64,000 bases of DNA from Candidatus Nyctobacter psychrophilus (GCA_014305025.1 JACRTY010000012.1:1-64000), one strand, 5' to 3'; counted from the first letter of the stretch, positions 44,134-54,715 are shown. Notes: generated by a model not told the origin, from the sequence alone. Translations and numbers: made by a program.

Positions 44134-46662
44134 ATGCTGAATAGAGACCGGATTTCTCAAGTCAACGTCGAAGACGAAATGCGCGAGAGCTACCTCTCGT
44201 ACGCGATGTCGGTCATCGCCTCGCGCGCTCTGCCCGACGTGCGCGACGGTCTCAAGCCGGTGCAGCGCCGCATCCTCTACGCGATGCGCGAGATGAACTT
44301 GACGCCCGACAAGCAGCATCGGAAGTGCGCCGGCGTCATCGGTGAAGTCCTTAAAAGCTTCCATCCACACGGCGATCAATCGGTCTACGACGCGCTGGTG
44401 CGCATGGCGCAAGACTTCACGTTGCGCTATCCGCTCGTCGACGGTCATGGAAATTTCGGTTCGATCGACGGCGATCCGCCCGCGGCATACCGCTACACCG
44501 AAGCGCGGCTCGCGCGCGTCGCCCTCGAGATGCTGACCGACATCGACAAAGACACCGTCGACTTCGTTCCCAATTTCGACAATCAAGGCACGGAACCCGT
44601 CGTGTTGCCCTCGCGCTTGCCGCAATTGTTGGTCAACGGTTCGGCCGGCATCGCCGTCGGCATGGCGACCAACATTCCGCCGCACAACGTCGGCGAGATC
44701 TGCGCCGCCATCTCATATCTCGTCGATCACGAAGACGACGACGCTTCCGCGCTCGATGAGGCGCTCGCGGAGATCGTGCAAGGACCGGATTTTCCGACCG
44801 GCGGCACCTTGCTCGGGCGCGAGGTCATTCGCAATGCCTACCGCACCGGACGCGGCACGGTCGCCATGCGGGGTCAGGCCGAGATCGTCGAGGATAAGCG
44901 GGGACGCTTCAGCATCGTCATCACCCAAGTTCCGTTCCAGGTGACGACCGAACGCATCGTCGTGGCGATCAAGGAAGGCTTCGAAGCAAAAACGATCCCC
45001 GGCATCACGGCACTGCAAAATGAATCGGACCGGCACGGCATTCGCATCGTCGTCGAACTAGCGCGCGGCGCCACGCCCAACGTCGTGCTCAATCAGCTGT
45101 ACAAGCATACGCCGCTGCAGTCGAGTTTCGGCTTCAACATGCTCGCGCTCGTGCCGGTCCAGGGAGGAGTCGAAGCGCGGGCGACCGGTGCTTCGCAGCC
45201 GCTGGAACCCCGCGTGCTCGGATTGCGCGAGATTCTGCAAGCCTTCGTCAGCCACCGCAAGGTCGTGATCCGTCGTAGGACGGAACACGACCTGAACAAG
45301 GCGCGCGAACGTGCGCACATCCTCGAAGGCTTCCGGATCGCCCTCGACAACATCGACGAGGTCATCCGCATCATCCGCGAGAGCGCTTCGACCGAAGCCG
45401 CGCGCGAAGCGTTGATCGGCCGCTTCGAACTCTCAGCGGCGCAGGCCAATGCGATCCTCGACATGCGCCTGCGTACGTTGACGAGCCTCGAGCGGCAGAA
45501 GATCGAAGACGAATATACCGCTTTGCTCAAGACGATCGCCGAACTCGAAGACATTCTGGCAAGCCCGCGCCGCGTAGCTGCACTCGTGCGCGCCGACAGC
45601 GAAGACGTTCGGAAACGCTTCGGTGACGCACGGCGCACGCAGATCGTGCCGCTCGAAGACGAATTCGACATGATGGACGTCATCCCCGATACGCCCGTCG
45701 TCGTCACCTCGACCGTCGGCGGTTACATCAAGCGCGTCTCAGTCGATACGTTTCGAGCGCAGAATCGCGGCGGTCGCGGCGTCGTCGGCATCGCGAACCT
45801 CAAACGTGAAGACGTGGTCCAAAACTTCTTCATGGCATCGACGCACGAGCACGTGCTGTTCTTCACCAACAAAGGCCGCGCGTACCGGCTGCGCGCGTAC
45901 GAGATCCCCGATTCGACGCGCCAATCGCGCGGCACGGCGCTCGTCAACCTGCTGACCTTGCCGCCGGGTGAATTGGTGACCGCCGTCTTGCCGATCCGCG
46001 CCTTCGAGGACGACGAATATTTGGTGATGGTCACGCGCCGCGGCGTCATCAAGAAGACCTCGGTTCGAGAGTTCGCGAACATCCGCCGCAGCGGTCTCAA
46101 CGCGGTCGGGCTCGACGACAACGACGAACTGCTCGCGGTCGACATTTCCGACGGTTCGGACAACATCATCCTCGGCACCAAGGACGGCATGGCGGTGCAC
46201 TTCTCCGAAAAAGACGTGCGTTCGATGGGCCGCAATGCGCGCGGCGTGCGCGCGATCACGCTCGCGCCGGGGGATTCGGTCGTGGCGATGGACGTCGAAG
46301 AACCCGACCGACGTGAAGTCCTCATCGTCACGTCGCAAGCCTACGGCAAACGCACGCCGATCGACGACTACCGCCACACCTCGCGCGGCGGCAAGGGCGT
46401 CAAGGCATTCGCAAAAGAGAAAGACATCGGGTCGGTCGTCGATCAGATTCTCGTGAACCCAAGCGACGAGATCTTACTGATCACGTCGGGCAATCAAGTG
46501 ATTCGCATCCGCGTGGCCGACATTCGCAGAGCGGGCCGTTCGACCAAAGGCGTGCGCTTGCAGCGGCTCGAGCCCGGCGACGAGGTGATCGCGATCACGA
46601 ACCTCGGCGCGCAGACCAAGGCGATCGAAGATATCACGGGCGAGCCACCGGCGATAACGTAA
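44134..46662 (+). CDS. gyrA: DNA gyrase subunit A
   Basis: An 842-aa type II topoisomerase subunit that cuts and rejoins DNA to introduce negative supercoils with GyrB. N-terminal [20 protein letters not shown], then [17 protein letters not shown] (about 77-93) and the catalytic Tyr in AYRYTEARL. The C-terminal beta-pinwheel (from about 510) carries RGG motifs including [10 protein letters not shown], a degenerate GyrA box, which favours GyrA over ParC. At the E. coli Ser83 position the residue is Gln82; the Asp87 equivalent (Asp86) is kept. Confidence 0.95.
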   Translation: MLNRDRISQVNVEDEMRESYLSYAMSVIASRALPDVRDGLKPVQRRILYAMREMNLTPDKQHRKCAGVIGEVLKSFHPHGDQSVYDALVRMAQDFTLRYPLVDGHGNFGSIDGDPPAAYRYTEARLARVALEMLTDIDKDTVDFVPNFDNQGTEPVVLPSRLPQLLVNGSAGIAVGMATNIPPHNVGEICAAISYLVDHEDDDASALDEALAEIVQGPDFPTGGTLLGREVIRNAYRTGRGTVAMRGQAEIVEDKRGRFSIVITQVPFQVTTERIVVAIKEGFEAKTIPGITALQNESDRHGIRIVVELARGATPNVVLNQLYKHTPLQSSFGFNMLALVPVQGGVEARATGASQPLEPRVLGLREILQAFVSHRKVVIRRRTEHDLNKARERAHILEGFRIALDNIDEVIRIIRESASTEAAREALIGRFELSAAQANAILDMRLRTLTSLERQKIEDEYTALLKTIAELEDILASPRRVAALVRADSEDVRKRFGDARRTQIVPLEDEFDMMDVIPDTPVVVTSTVGGYIKRVSVDTFRAQNRGGRGVVGIANLKREDVVQNFFMASTHEHVLFFTNKGRAYRLRAYEIPDSTRQSRGTALVNLLTLPPGELVTAVLPIRAFEDDEYLVMVTRRGVIKKTSVREFANIRRSGLNAVGLDDNDELLAVDISDGSDNIILGTKDGMAVHFSEKDVRSMGRNARGVRAITLAPGDSVVAMDVEEPDRREVLIVTSQAYGKRTPIDDYRHTSRGGKGVKAFAKEKDIGSVVDQILVNPSDEILLITSGNQVIRIRVADIRRAGRSTKGVRLQRLEPGDEVIAITNLGAQTKAIEDITGEPPAIT

Positions 46663-46683
46663 AGCGGGGGCCCCTTCGGGCCG

Positions 46684-47600
46684 CTGCAACTGATCGGTCA
46701 CCCCGTCGCCTTCGTCGCGATGCTGGCGGTGCCGGCGTCGCTCGTCGCGATGGCGTACGTTCACCGCTCCGAGCGCGTGGCGGCGCTCGGGCTCATCGGC
46801 GCCGCGCTGACGCCGTTGTTACTCGTCGCCGGGCACACCGATCGAGGGGCGCTTGCGTTCTTTCTCGCGGCGCGACGCGACCCGCATCCCTCGCAGGCTC
46901 GCATGGTGCTGATCTGCGCAGACGTGGCGGTTTACGTCGGCATCCTCACTCTGCAGCTTCAAGGTCATCGGCACGCCCTGGGTGCGGCGTACCCGGACGC
47001 GCCGGCGCCGACGCTGCAGGACCTGGCGGTACGTGCGCGCCTCGCGGAAGACGCTCCGCCGCATAAGCAGCGCTGGATATTCGATGCCGGCGTTGCGCAT
47101 GGATATTTTCAACGTCCGGTCGGCGTCGAAAGCAGTGCCGACGGACGCGCGTGGTACGGCGCCGGCGACGGAACGATCTTTCGTTACGCGCGTGGCCGGC
47201 CGAGCCTCGAGGTCGCGCTCAACGGGTCGCGAGCGCGGTTCTGGCGAGTCACGCTGGATAACCGCGAGCACACTCCGCTCGCCGGCATCCGGCCGGCGCT
47301 ACAGGGCGTTACGCACGTCATCGTGTTCGCCGCTCCGCGCGAGCGGTCATATGCGCTGCAGTGGGGGAATTCCGACGTTGCGGCGGCGCATTACGACTGG
47401 CCGACCAACTCGCCCATAAGCGCTGGGCGGCGACGCCGGCAACGTTCGGCGAAACGTTTTCGCCGGTGTCGCCGTCTTTGCCCGCGTTGCCGTTGACGGA
47501 GCGCCTCCGCCCGTTAGTCGGCACCGCATTTTTGGTGATATCGGCGTTACTCGGCGCTGCGGCCGTGCGCACGGTCATGAACGTCAAGAGCGGCGCATGA
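46684..47600 (+). pseudogene. Fused, truncated DUF2339/DUF3999 remnant
   Basis: Directly after gyrA, an open frame without a convincing start begins HPVAFVAMLAVPASLVAMAYV and RSERVAALGLIGAALTPLLL, typical of the multi-helix DUF2339 proteins. It then passes into a region like DUF3999 (RWIFDAGVAHGYFQRPVGVE, SADGRAWY, ARFWRVTLDN). At about 47397 the frame is lost. A +1 shift restores LADQLAHKRWAATPATFG and a C-terminal helix (LVGTAFLVISALLGAAA) ending at TGA 47598-47600. DUF2339 and DUF3999 are often adjacent genes, so a deletion probably joined them. Confidence 0.6.
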
Positions 47601-47871
47601 ATCCCGACGTCCGTGGCTTCATGCAGCGGTTGTTGATTGTGTTTCTCTTACCGCCGTGGCTCACATCGCTACGGCGCTTCACGTGCCGATGTTCGGAATC
47701 GCGAACATAACGAGTGGTGCGCCGAAGGGCTGGTGGTGCGACGGAAAAGATCGATTCCGTCGTGCTGAAAACCATCGTCTAGACGTGGGACTCGGTGAAG
47801 GTTGTCTCGCTGGGGCGTTGCAACCGTGGACGGCGCGGCGCGGTCACACCAGCGGAGGTAAGATTTCTGCA
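47601..47871 (+). other. Noncoding leader upstream of trxA
   Basis: 271 bp with no supported gene. It contains a 10-bp stem (47737-47746 with 47755-47764, two G-U pairs). I could not match it to a known riboswitch class. It may be the trxA 5' untranslated region or decayed DNA. Confidence 0.35.
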
Positions 47872-48204
47872 ATGAGTGCACTCCCCGACGTTTCCCAAGC
47901 GAATTTCCAGCGCGACGTGCTTTCGAGCGATCAGCCGGTGTTGGTCGATTTTTGGGCGCCGTGGTGCGGGCCGTGCCGCATGCTGGCGCCCGTGGTCGAA
48001 AAGGTTGCGGCAGCACACGCGGGTCGCGTCAAGTTCATGAAGCTCAATACCGACGAGAATCCGAGCATCTCGGGGGAATATCACGTCTCGGGGATTCCCT
48101 GTCTCATCCTCTTCAAGGGTGGGCAAGCCGTCGATCGGGTGGTCGGTTTCGTCCCCGAAGCGAACATCACGTCGATGCTGCAGAAACATCTGGCCGCCGC
48201 CTAG
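47872..48204 (+). CDS. trxA: Thioredoxin
   Basis: 110 aa from the ATG at 47872, with GGAGG 10 nt upstream; the open frame upstream to 47656 is non-coding in character. LVDFWAPWCGPCRMLAPVVE carries the redox site WCGPC (Cys32, Cys35). GIPCLILFKGG contains the cis-Pro region, with an additional Cys in place of the usual Thr (IPC in place of IPT). It reduces cytoplasmic disulfides. It lies just upstream of selA. Confidence 0.94.
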   Translation: MSALPDVSQANFQRDVLSSDQPVLVDFWAPWCGPCRMLAPVVEKVAAAHAGRVKFMKLNTDENPSISGEYHVSGIPCLILFKGGQAVDRVVGFVPEANITSMLQKHLAAA

Positions 48205-48207
48205 CCG

Positions 48208-49617
48208 TTGGGCGGGCGGGACGGCCATGCCGATCCGGTGGGGCCGGGATCGACCCGTGCAGCGATTCCCGCAATGAGTCGCTTTCTGGCGGAGCCCGAA
48301 ATCTCGGCGTGGGGGGAACGTGTGGGGACGACCGTCGTGAAAGCGGCGGTCGATTCGGTTTTGCGTGATGTCCGGGCGACCGTAACGCGAGAACGCCAAA
48401 ACGTTCCGCCGTTCGACGCGTTGCTGGAACGCGTCGATGCCCGCCTTGCGCGCGAAGAGCACGAGGGCCTCGTTGCCGTCCTCAACGGCACGGGCATCTT
48501 GCTGCACACGAACCTCGGCCGCGCGCCGCTGGCCGCGGCAGCGTTGGACGCGGTGGTGACGCTCGACAGCGGGTACTCAAACCTCGAATTCGATCTCGGC
48601 GCGGGCGCACGCGGCTCGCGGTACGCGCGCGTGACGTCGCTATTGTGCGCCACGACCGGCGCTCGGGATGCACTGGTCGTCAACAACTGTGCGGCTGCCA
48701 TTCTCTTGATCCTCGATACGTTTGCGAAGGGGCGCGAGGTCATCGTCTCACGCGGTGAGCTCGTCGAAATTGGAGGTGGCTTTCGTCTGCCCGACGTGCT
48801 CGCGCGCAGCGGCGCCTCCTTGGTCGAGGTCGGCACGACGAACAAGACCTATCTGCGCGATTTTGAACGGGCCCTGACGCAAGATACGGCTCTGCTCTTG
48901 CGCAGCCACACGTCGAATTATCGGATCGAAGGCTTCACCGCAGAGGCGCCGGCAGCGGAACTGGCGCGGCTTGGACATCGCGCCGGGATTGCGACCGCCG
49001 AGGACCTGGGCAGCGGCGCACTGATCGACGTGACGCAGTTTGGGTTGCCGCACGAACGCACCGTGCTCGAAGCCGTCGCCGACGGCATCGACCTCGTGGC
49101 CTTTTCCGGCGACAAGTTGCTCGGAGGGCCGCAGGCGGGCATCATCGTGGGCGCCGCGAGTGCCGTTGCGCGGCTGCGCGCCAACCCGCTGCTGCGCGCC
49201 TTGCGCGTCGACAAAGCGACGCTCGCGGCGCTGGCCGCCACCTTGCGCTTATACGTGCGCCCCGGCGGCTGGCGCGAGATTCCATTCTACCGCATGCTCG
49301 CGACGCCGCTCGACGAACTGCGCGACCGTGCGCAACGCCTCGTGCAACGCGTTGAGTGCGCGGCGCTCAACGTGCGCGCGGTCGCGTTGCAATCGTACGC
49401 CGGCGGCGGGACCTTGCCGCAGGCCGGTCTTGCCTCATACGGCCTTTCCGTGCGCGGCCCCGACCATGCTGCCGAGCACGACGCGGCACGCTTGCGCGCA
49501 GGGCGACCCCGTTTGGTGACGCGCATCGCCGACGGCGCCGTACTCATCGACCTGCGCACGATCCCTCCGGAGTCCGATAACGATGTTGCCGATGTTCTGA
49601 CGGCTTTGCGAAGGTAG
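48208..49617 (+). CDS. selA: L-seryl-tRNA(Sec) selenium transferase
   Basis: PLP enzyme that converts Ser-tRNA(Sec) to Sec-tRNA(Sec) with selenophosphate. 469 aa from TTG 48208; GTG 48238 is an alternative and ATG 48274 would clip the conserved AIPAMSRFLAEPEIS opening. Motifs: LNGTGILLHTNLGRAPLA, VVNNCAAAILLIL, RGELVEIGGGFRLPDVLA, and the PLP Lys in FSGDKLLGGPQAG (about 296). selB follows 14 bp later and tRNA-Sec is at 59642, so the pathway is largely present; selD is not in the window. Confidence 0.95.
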   Translation: MGGRDGHADPVGPGSTRAAIPAMSRFLAEPEISAWGERVGTTVVKAAVDSVLRDVRATVTRERQNVPPFDALLERVDARLAREEHEGLVAVLNGTGILLHTNLGRAPLAAAALDAVVTLDSGYSNLEFDLGAGARGSRYARVTSLLCATTGARDALVVNNCAAAILLILDTFAKGREVIVSRGELVEIGGGFRLPDVLARSGASLVEVGTTNKTYLRDFERALTQDTALLLRSHTSNYRIEGFTAEAPAAELARLGHRAGIATAEDLGSGALIDVTQFGLPHERTVLEAVADGIDLVAFSGDKLLGGPQAGIIVGAASAVARLRANPLLRALRVDKATLAALAATLRLYVRPGGWREIPFYRMLATPLDELRDRAQRLVQRVECAALNVRAVALQSYAGGGTLPQAGLASYGLSVRGPDHAAEHDAARLRAGRPRLVTRIADGAVLIDLRTIPPESDNDVADVLTALRR

Positions 49618-49631
49618 AAAAACCGTACCGC

Positions 49632-51521
49632 ATGCACGTCCTCGGAACGGCCGGTCACGTCGACCACGGCAAGTCGACGCTCGTTCGCGCGCTGACCGGA
49701 ACCGATCCGGACCGCTGGATCGAAGAGCGTCTGCGCGGCATGACGCTCGACCTCGGCTTTGCGCACTTGCGCTTTCCCGACGGCGTCGAAGCGGGGGTCG
49801 TGGACGTTCCCGGCCACGAGCGCTTCCTGCACAACATGCTGGCGGGCGCGGCCGGCATGGAACTGCTGCTGCTCGTCGTCGCCGCAAACGAAGGCCCCCA
49901 ACCGCAAACCGCCGAGCACCTCGCAATACTTCAGTACCTTAACGTTACGCGCACGATCATCGTGCTCACGAAGTGCGACCTCGTCGGCCCCGACGAGCTG
50001 GCCTTCGCCGCAGAACTAGTGCGCGACAACGTCGCGGGGACGATCGCGGCCGATGCGCCGCTCGCCTGCGTTTCCAGCGTCACGGGCCAGGGGCTCGAGC
50101 CTCTGCGATCGCTCATTCATGACGAATTAGCCGCGCTGCCGCCTCGCGCGCCCGCGGCGCCGGCGTATTTGCCGATCGATCGCGTCTTTGCCCTCGCGGG
50201 CCATGGGACGATCGTGACCGGAACGCTGATGCAGGGCAGCATCGGACTGGGCGACACGCTCGCCCTCGCACCGGCCGGCCGCAACGTCCGCGTGCGCGGC
50301 CTTCAGGTCTTCGGCGAAAAGCGCGACGCGGTCGGCGGCGGTTCACGCGTTGCCCTCAATCTGCCGGGCATCGAACGCAGCGAGATCGCGCGCGGAGCGG
50401 TGCTTGCCAGTCCGCAGATCGAGATGCGTGCCAATCTCGACGTACGCTTTCGTCCGCTGCCGACGGCCCTGTCGCTCTTGCGGCGCCGCACGCCGGTGCG
50501 AGCGTACATCGGCAGCGCGGAGATTCTCGGAACGCTCGTCTTCGAAACAGTGCCGCGCGCGGCGGTCGACTCGGCCGCTACGTTATTTCTGCGGGAACCG
50601 ACGGTCGTCGTTCCCGACGGAGCCTTCGTCGTGCGGCGTCTCTCGCCGAAGACGCTGCTCGGAGGCGGCACGATTGGGGCAATCGCTGTGGCCCAAGGGG
50701 ACGGCGCCACGGAACCTTCCGAAGTCACGGCCCTCGTCGCCGCGCTCGGCGCCGCCGGGCTGGACGGCGGGACCGCCGCAACCCTCGGCGCCGCGGCCAA
50801 CGTGCGGGAAGACGTGGGCGCCGACGTGCTCGGGCGACTCGTCGAAGATGGCCGGGCGCTGCGGCTTCAAAAGCCGACGGCATACGTTGCGGCGCACGTT
50901 GCCGACGACGTCTTGGCGCGCGTCCTCGAGCAGTTACGCGCCGGCGAACGTGAAACTCCGTGGCTCGCGGGCATGACCGCGCTCGCCCTTGCGCGCGCGC
51001 TCGGTCTTGCCGAGCCGGCGCTCTTGCGTATCCTCGGCTGGGCCGCGTTCGAGGGGCGGCTGGCCGCCCGCGCCGGCTACTATGCAACCGTGGATTTCGT
51101 GCCGGCCCTCAGCCGGGAGCAAACAGCGTTTTTCGACCGCGCCTTCGCCAAGGACGCGGCGGAGCCGCTGGACTTTACGGCCTTGGTGGCTGCGATGAAG
51201 GCCGCGAACGTCCGCGGTCTCGCGCAAGCGTACGAAACGTTGCTGCTTGGCGGCGCGGTCGTGCGCGTCGGCGACGGGGTCTATCTCAGATCGCGAATCG
51301 CCGAGCTGCAAGGGAAGCTCGAAGCGGCGCTGCGCCGCGACAAACGGATCACCATGGCCGGCTTTCGCGATCTGATCGGCACGTCGCGTAAATTCGCCGT
51401 GCCGCTGCTCGAGTGGTTCGACGCGGCCGGCGTGACGATCCGTTCGGGCGACTATCGCGTCCTGCGGCATCACGCCGCGTCGCGGATGAACCAGACGAGG
51501 ACCGCGGCGACGTTGCGGTGA
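49632..51521 (+). CDS. selB: Selenocysteine-specific elongation factor
   Basis: 629 aa. A GTPase that delivers Sec-tRNA(Sec) to UGA codons marked by a SECIS hairpin. G1 is GTAGHVDHGKSTLVRAL (about 5-21), G3 is VDVPGHERF and G4 is LTKCD. EF-Tu-like beta barrels follow (FALAGHGTIVTGTL, about 190). The C-terminal third has winged-helix domains that bind the SECIS (for example ITMAGFRDLIGTSRKFAVPLLEWFD). The order selA-selB is common. Confidence 0.95.
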   Translation: MHVLGTAGHVDHGKSTLVRALTGTDPDRWIEERLRGMTLDLGFAHLRFPDGVEAGVVDVPGHERFLHNMLAGAAGMELLLLVVAANEGPQPQTAEHLAILQYLNVTRTIIVLTKCDLVGPDELAFAAELVRDNVAGTIAADAPLACVSSVTGQGLEPLRSLIHDELAALPPRAPAAPAYLPIDRVFALAGHGTIVTGTLMQGSIGLGDTLALAPAGRNVRVRGLQVFGEKRDAVGGGSRVALNLPGIERSEIARGAVLASPQIEMRANLDVRFRPLPTALSLLRRRTPVRAYIGSAEILGTLVFETVPRAAVDSAATLFLREPTVVVPDGAFVVRRLSPKTLLGGGTIGAIAVAQGDGATEPSEVTALVAALGAAGLDGGTAATLGAAANVREDVGADVLGRLVEDGRALRLQKPTAYVAAHVADDVLARVLEQLRAGERETPWLAGMTALALARALGLAEPALLRILGWAAFEGRLAARAGYYATVDFVPALSREQTAFFDRAFAKDAAEPLDFTALVAAMKAANVRGLAQAYETLLLGGAVVRVGDGVYLRSRIAELQGKLEAALRRDKRITMAGFRDLIGTSRKFAVPLLEWFDAAGVTIRSGDYRVLRHHAASRMNQTRTAATLR

Positions 51522-51550
51522 CTTCGCCGCGATGCTCCTCGACGTTGTTG

Positions 51551-51874
51551 TTAATTTCCATCAGGCCGAAACCGATGACCTGTCCCTGGCCAAGGCCGCC
51601 AATGGCCGACGACGCGAACAACACCGCGACCAGGGGCGGCGATCACCGGCATGAAGTTCATGAGTCCTTCCAGCAATTCGCGTGTCGGCGATGCCGGCAT
51701 ACCGCGTCGTCGAGTCAACACCGCAAACGTTTCGCCGATCGCCTGCAACGGTAGTCGGATCGCGGTAGCTTCGGTCGACCGCAGCATGAGGCTCGCCCGG
51801 CGGTGCCTCTCGCCGGCATCGCGGTCCAATGCATAAACGATGATGTTTGAGTCGACGGCGAAGACGGCCGTCAC
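51551..51874 (-). pseudogene. Truncated PIN-domain toxin
   Basis: From GTG 51874 the frame reads MTAVFAVDSNIIVYALDRDAG, the first PIN Asp region, and AIGETFAVLTRRRGMPASPT. After NFMPVIAAP (about residue 77) it departs from the family and lacks the later acidic residues. The end is a random C terminus overlapping no PIN motif. PIN toxins cut RNA. A wrecked Phd-like antitoxin lies directly upstream. The module is probably dead. Confidence 0.6.
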
Positions 51875-51971
51875 TCTCGTTTCAACTCATCGCGATCGTA
51901 GAGCTCGTCCCGGGAGAACGGCTGGCCGCCGATTGGTTCGCCTCGCGAGCCCCGATCGTTCGCACCGACAT
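51871..51971 (-). pseudogene. Phd-like antitoxin remnant
   Basis: ATG 51971 opens SVRTIGAREANQS, the N terminus of Phd/YefM-type antitoxins. The frame then goes astray. In another frame the segment GGQPFSRDELYDRDELKRE* ends at TGA 51871-51873, overlapping the PIN start in GTGA fashion. The central DNA-binding and Phe-rich part is absent, indicating a deletion plus frameshift. Confidence 0.45.
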
Positions 51972-51988
51972 AGTAGTGTCATACTACA
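51971..51988. promoter_or_regulatory. Possible operator of the Phd/PIN pair
   Basis: GTAGT and ACTAC arms (51973-51977, 51983-51987) surround five bases, adjacent to the antitoxin start. Phd-type antitoxins repress their own promoter through such inverted repeats. Another inverted repeat, CCTGAC/GTCAGG, is at 51995-52011. Confidence 0.35.
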
Positions 51989-52040
51989 AGCACTCCTGAC
52001 GGCCGGTCAGGGCGGCAGGGCAGACTCCGCAACCCGCCGG

Positions 52041-52067
52041 TTAGCACTCACGGTTGTAGAGTGCAAA
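52041..52067 (+). promoter_or_regulatory. CIRCE operator for HrcA
   Basis: TTAGCACTC, nine bases, GAGTGCAAA. This matches the CIRCE consensus TTAGCACTC-N9-GAGTGCTAA with one mismatch. The last base overlaps the clpB ATG. HrcA represses heat-shock genes through this element. The promoter must lie upstream of 52041; no clear -10/-35 pair was identified. Confidence 0.9.
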
Positions 52068-54694
52068 TGAACGTCGATCGAATGACGGAACGCGTCCGCG
52101 AAGCGCTCAGCGACGCGTTTTCGCGCGCTCTGCGCGAGCGCAATCCCAACGTCGAACCCGAACACATCCTGGCCGCCCTGCTCGCTCAGCCGCAAGGGGT
52201 CGTGCCGGCGCTGCTTGCCAAGGCCGGTAGCGATGTGGCGACGCTGCGCGCCAGGACGGAGGAAGCGCTGGCGCGCCTACCGCGCCTGTCGGGCTCGGGG
52301 GACGTCCAGCCCCAGCTTTCGGGCGGCGCGAGCCGTGTGCTCGTGGCGGCCGGCGACGAGGCGACGAAATTGACCGACGAATTCGTCTCCGTCGAACATC
52401 TGCTGCTGGCGCTGACCGAGAATGCGGGCACCGCCGGACGGTTGCTGCGCGACGCCGGGGTCAGCCGTGACGGCGTGCTTGGCGCGCTACGCGACGTGCG
52501 CGGCAACCAACGGGTGACGAGCCAGAACCCGGAAGGCACGTACCAGTCGCTCGAGCGGTACGGTCAGGACCTCACCCAGGCCGCAGAAGCGGGGAAACTC
52601 GATCCGGTCATCGGGCGCGACGACGAGATTCGCCGCGTCGTTCAAGTGCTCTCGCGCCGCACGAAAAACAATCCCGTGTTGATCGGCGAACCGGGCGTGG
52701 GCAAGACGGCGATCGTCGAAGGCTTGGCGCAGCGCATCGTGCGCGGCGACGTGCCGGAGTCGCTCAAGAACAAGCGCATCGTGTCGCTCGACATGGGCGC
52801 GCTGATTGCCGGCGCCAAATACCGCGGCGAATTCGAAGAGCGCCTCAAAGCCGTCCTGCGCGACGTGCAGTCTTCGGAGGGCGCCGTGCTGCTCTTCGTC
52901 GATGAGCTGCACAACGTCGTCGGCGCCGGGAAAGCCGACGGCGCCATGGATGCGGGCAATCTACTCAAGCCCATGCTGGCGCGCGGTGAACTCCACCTTA
53001 TCGGCGCGACGACGCTCGATGAGTATCGCCAGCACATCGAAAAAGATGCCGCGCTCGAACGGCGCTTCCAGCCCGTCTTCGTCGATCAGCCCAGCGTCGA
53101 AGACACGATTTCGATCTTGCGCGGGCTGCGCGAACGCTACGAGTTGCACCATGGCGTGCGCATCAAAGATTCGGCGCTGGTGGCCGCGGCGACGCTCTCG
53201 AACCGCTACATCGCCGACCGCTTTTTGCCCGACAAGGCGATCGATCTCGTCGACGAAGCGGCCGCGAAACTGCGCACCGAGATCGATTCCATGCCGCAGG
53301 AACTCGACGAGGCGTCGCGGCGCACGATGCAGCTTGAAATCGAGCGCGAGGCGTTGCGCAAGGAGAGCGACGAAGCCTCGAAGCAGCGTCTAGATAAAAT
53401 CGAACACGAACTCGCCGAACTGCGTTCCACGACCGATAGCATCGCGGCGCGCTGGCAAGCCGAGAAGGCCGCGGTCCACGGTCTGCGCGCGCTGCGCGAG
53501 CAGATCGACCAGACGAAGACCGAAATCGAGCAGGCGGAGCGGCAATACGATCTCAATCGCGCGGCCGCGCTGCGCTATGGCACGCTGGCCGATCTCGAAT
53601 TGCGGTTGTCGGCCGAAGAAGCGAAACTCGGCGGCGACGGTGCGGAACGTCTGCTCAAGGAGGAAGTCGACGAAGAAGACATCGCCGGCATCGTCGCCCG
53701 CTGGACCGGCATTCCGGTCTCTAAACTGCTCGAAGGCGAGATGCGAAAACTGTTGCGTCTCGAGGACGAATTGCACGAGCGGGTCATCGGCCAAGACGAA
53801 GCGGTGCGCGCGGTTGCGGAAGCCGTCATTCGTGCGCGCAGCGGACTCTCGGATCCGAACCGGCCGATCGGTTCGTTCATCTTCCTCGGGCCGACCGGCG
53901 TCGGCAAAACCGAACTCGCGCGGGCCCTGGCCGCGTACCTCTTCGACGACGAGCGCGCGATGGTGCGCATCGACATGTCGGAATACGGCGAGAAGCACAG
54001 CGTGTCACGTCTGATCGGTGCGCCGCCGGGCTATGTCGGCTACGATCAAGGCGGTCAACTGACCGAAGCCGTGCGCCGCCGTCCATTCTCGGTCGTGCTG
54101 TTCGACGAGATTGAGAAGGCTGCGCCCGACGTGTTCAACGTCTTCTTGCAGATCCTCGATGACGGCCGGCTGACCGACGGTCAGGGCCGCACCGTCGACT
54201 TCAAGAACACGATCGTGATCATGACCTCCAACATCGGCTCCAACCGAATCCTCGACTACGGTGGCCAAGGCGGGGCCGAATACGCCGTCATGCGCGCCAC
54301 CGTGCTCGACGAACTGCGTCACCATTTCCGCCCCGAGTTCCTCAACCGCGTGGACGAAACGGTCGTCTTCCAGTCGCTCAGCGAGGCCCAGCTCGAGCGC
54401 ATCGTCGATCTCCAACTGGCGCGACTGCGGGCGCGTCTCGCAGACCGGCGCATCGACCTCGAGCTGAGTGAGGCGGCCCGTAAGCACCTCGTCAAAGTCG
54501 GTTACGATCCGGTGTTCGGCGCGCGTCCCCTCAAACGGGCGATCCAGCGCGAACTCGAAACGCCGCTGGGCCGGCGCATCCTCTCGGGGGAGGTGCGCGA
54601 CGGGCAGCACGTCTACGTGGACTACGATCAAAGCCGCGGGGAACTGAGCTTCCTCGCGGGTTTGCCGAAGCTCGATCTGCAGCCGCTTCGCTAG
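52067..54694 (+). CDS. clpB: Disaggregase ClpB
   Basis: About 875 aa from ATG 52067. An AAA+ hexamer that extracts proteins from aggregates with DnaK. The N domain (1-150) is followed by the first Walker [14 protein letters not shown] (about 205), the coiled-coil middle domain (about 400-520) and the second Walker [15 protein letters not shown] (about 609). The arginine and C-terminal [12 protein letters not shown]-like segments are in place. The start overlaps the CIRCE element; GTG 52061 in the same frame would place the start inside it. The gene ends in a hairpin shared with typA. Confidence 0.97.
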   Translation: MNVDRMTERVREALSDAFSRALRERNPNVEPEHILAALLAQPQGVVPALLAKAGSDVATLRARTEEALARLPRLSGSGDVQPQLSGGASRVLVAAGDEATKLTDEFVSVEHLLLALTENAGTAGRLLRDAGVSRDGVLGALRDVRGNQRVTSQNPEGTYQSLERYGQDLTQAAEAGKLDPVIGRDDEIRRVVQVLSRRTKNNPVLIGEPGVGKTAIVEGLAQRIVRGDVPESLKNKRIVSLDMGALIAGAKYRGEFEERLKAVLRDVQSSEGAVLLFVDELHNVVGAGKADGAMDAGNLLKPMLARGELHLIGATTLDEYRQHIEKDAALERRFQPVFVDQPSVEDTISILRGLRERYELHHGVRIKDSALVAAATLSNRYIADRFLPDKAIDLVDEAAAKLRTEIDSMPQELDEASRRTMQLEIEREALRKESDEASKQRLDKIEHELAELRSTTDSIAARWQAEKAAVHGLRALREQIDQTKTEIEQAERQYDLNRAAALRYGTLADLELRLSAEEAKLGGDGAERLLKEEVDEEDIAGIVARWTGIPVSKLLEGEMRKLLRLEDELHERVIGQDEAVRAVAEAVIRARSGLSDPNRPIGSFIFLGPTGVGKTELARALAAYLFDDERAMVRIDMSEYGEKHSVSRLIGAPPGYVGYDQGGQLTEAVRRRPFSVVLFDEIEKAAPDVFNVFLQILDDGRLTDGQGRTVDFKNTIVIMTSNIGSNRILDYGGQGGAEYAVMRATVLDELRHHFRPEFLNRVDETVVFQSLSEAQLERIVDLQLARLRARLADRRIDLELSEAARKHLVKVGYDPVFGARPLKRAIQRELETPLGRRILSGEVRDGQHVYVDYDQSRGELSFLAGLPKLDLQPLR

Positions 54695-54714
54695 CTCGCG
54701 CTAGCGCAGCGGCT
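54681..54714. terminator. Bidirectional terminator between clpB and typA
   Basis: Arms 54681-54695 and 54700-54714 pair at 14 of 15 positions with a 4-nt loop. The clpB stop lies in the left arm, and the typA stop is 2 bp beyond the right arm. Convergent genes with one shared hairpin. Confidence 0.75.
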
Positions 54715-54715
54715 C

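Noticed and set aside
44134-46662. Assignment as ParC instead of GyrA
   Set aside because: A GyrA-box-like SRGGKG and length favour gyrA, although a gyrB neighbour is not present to confirm.
47601-47871. Riboswitch upstream of trxA
   Set aside because: I could not fit any known consensus, only one modest stem; kept as an unexplained leader.
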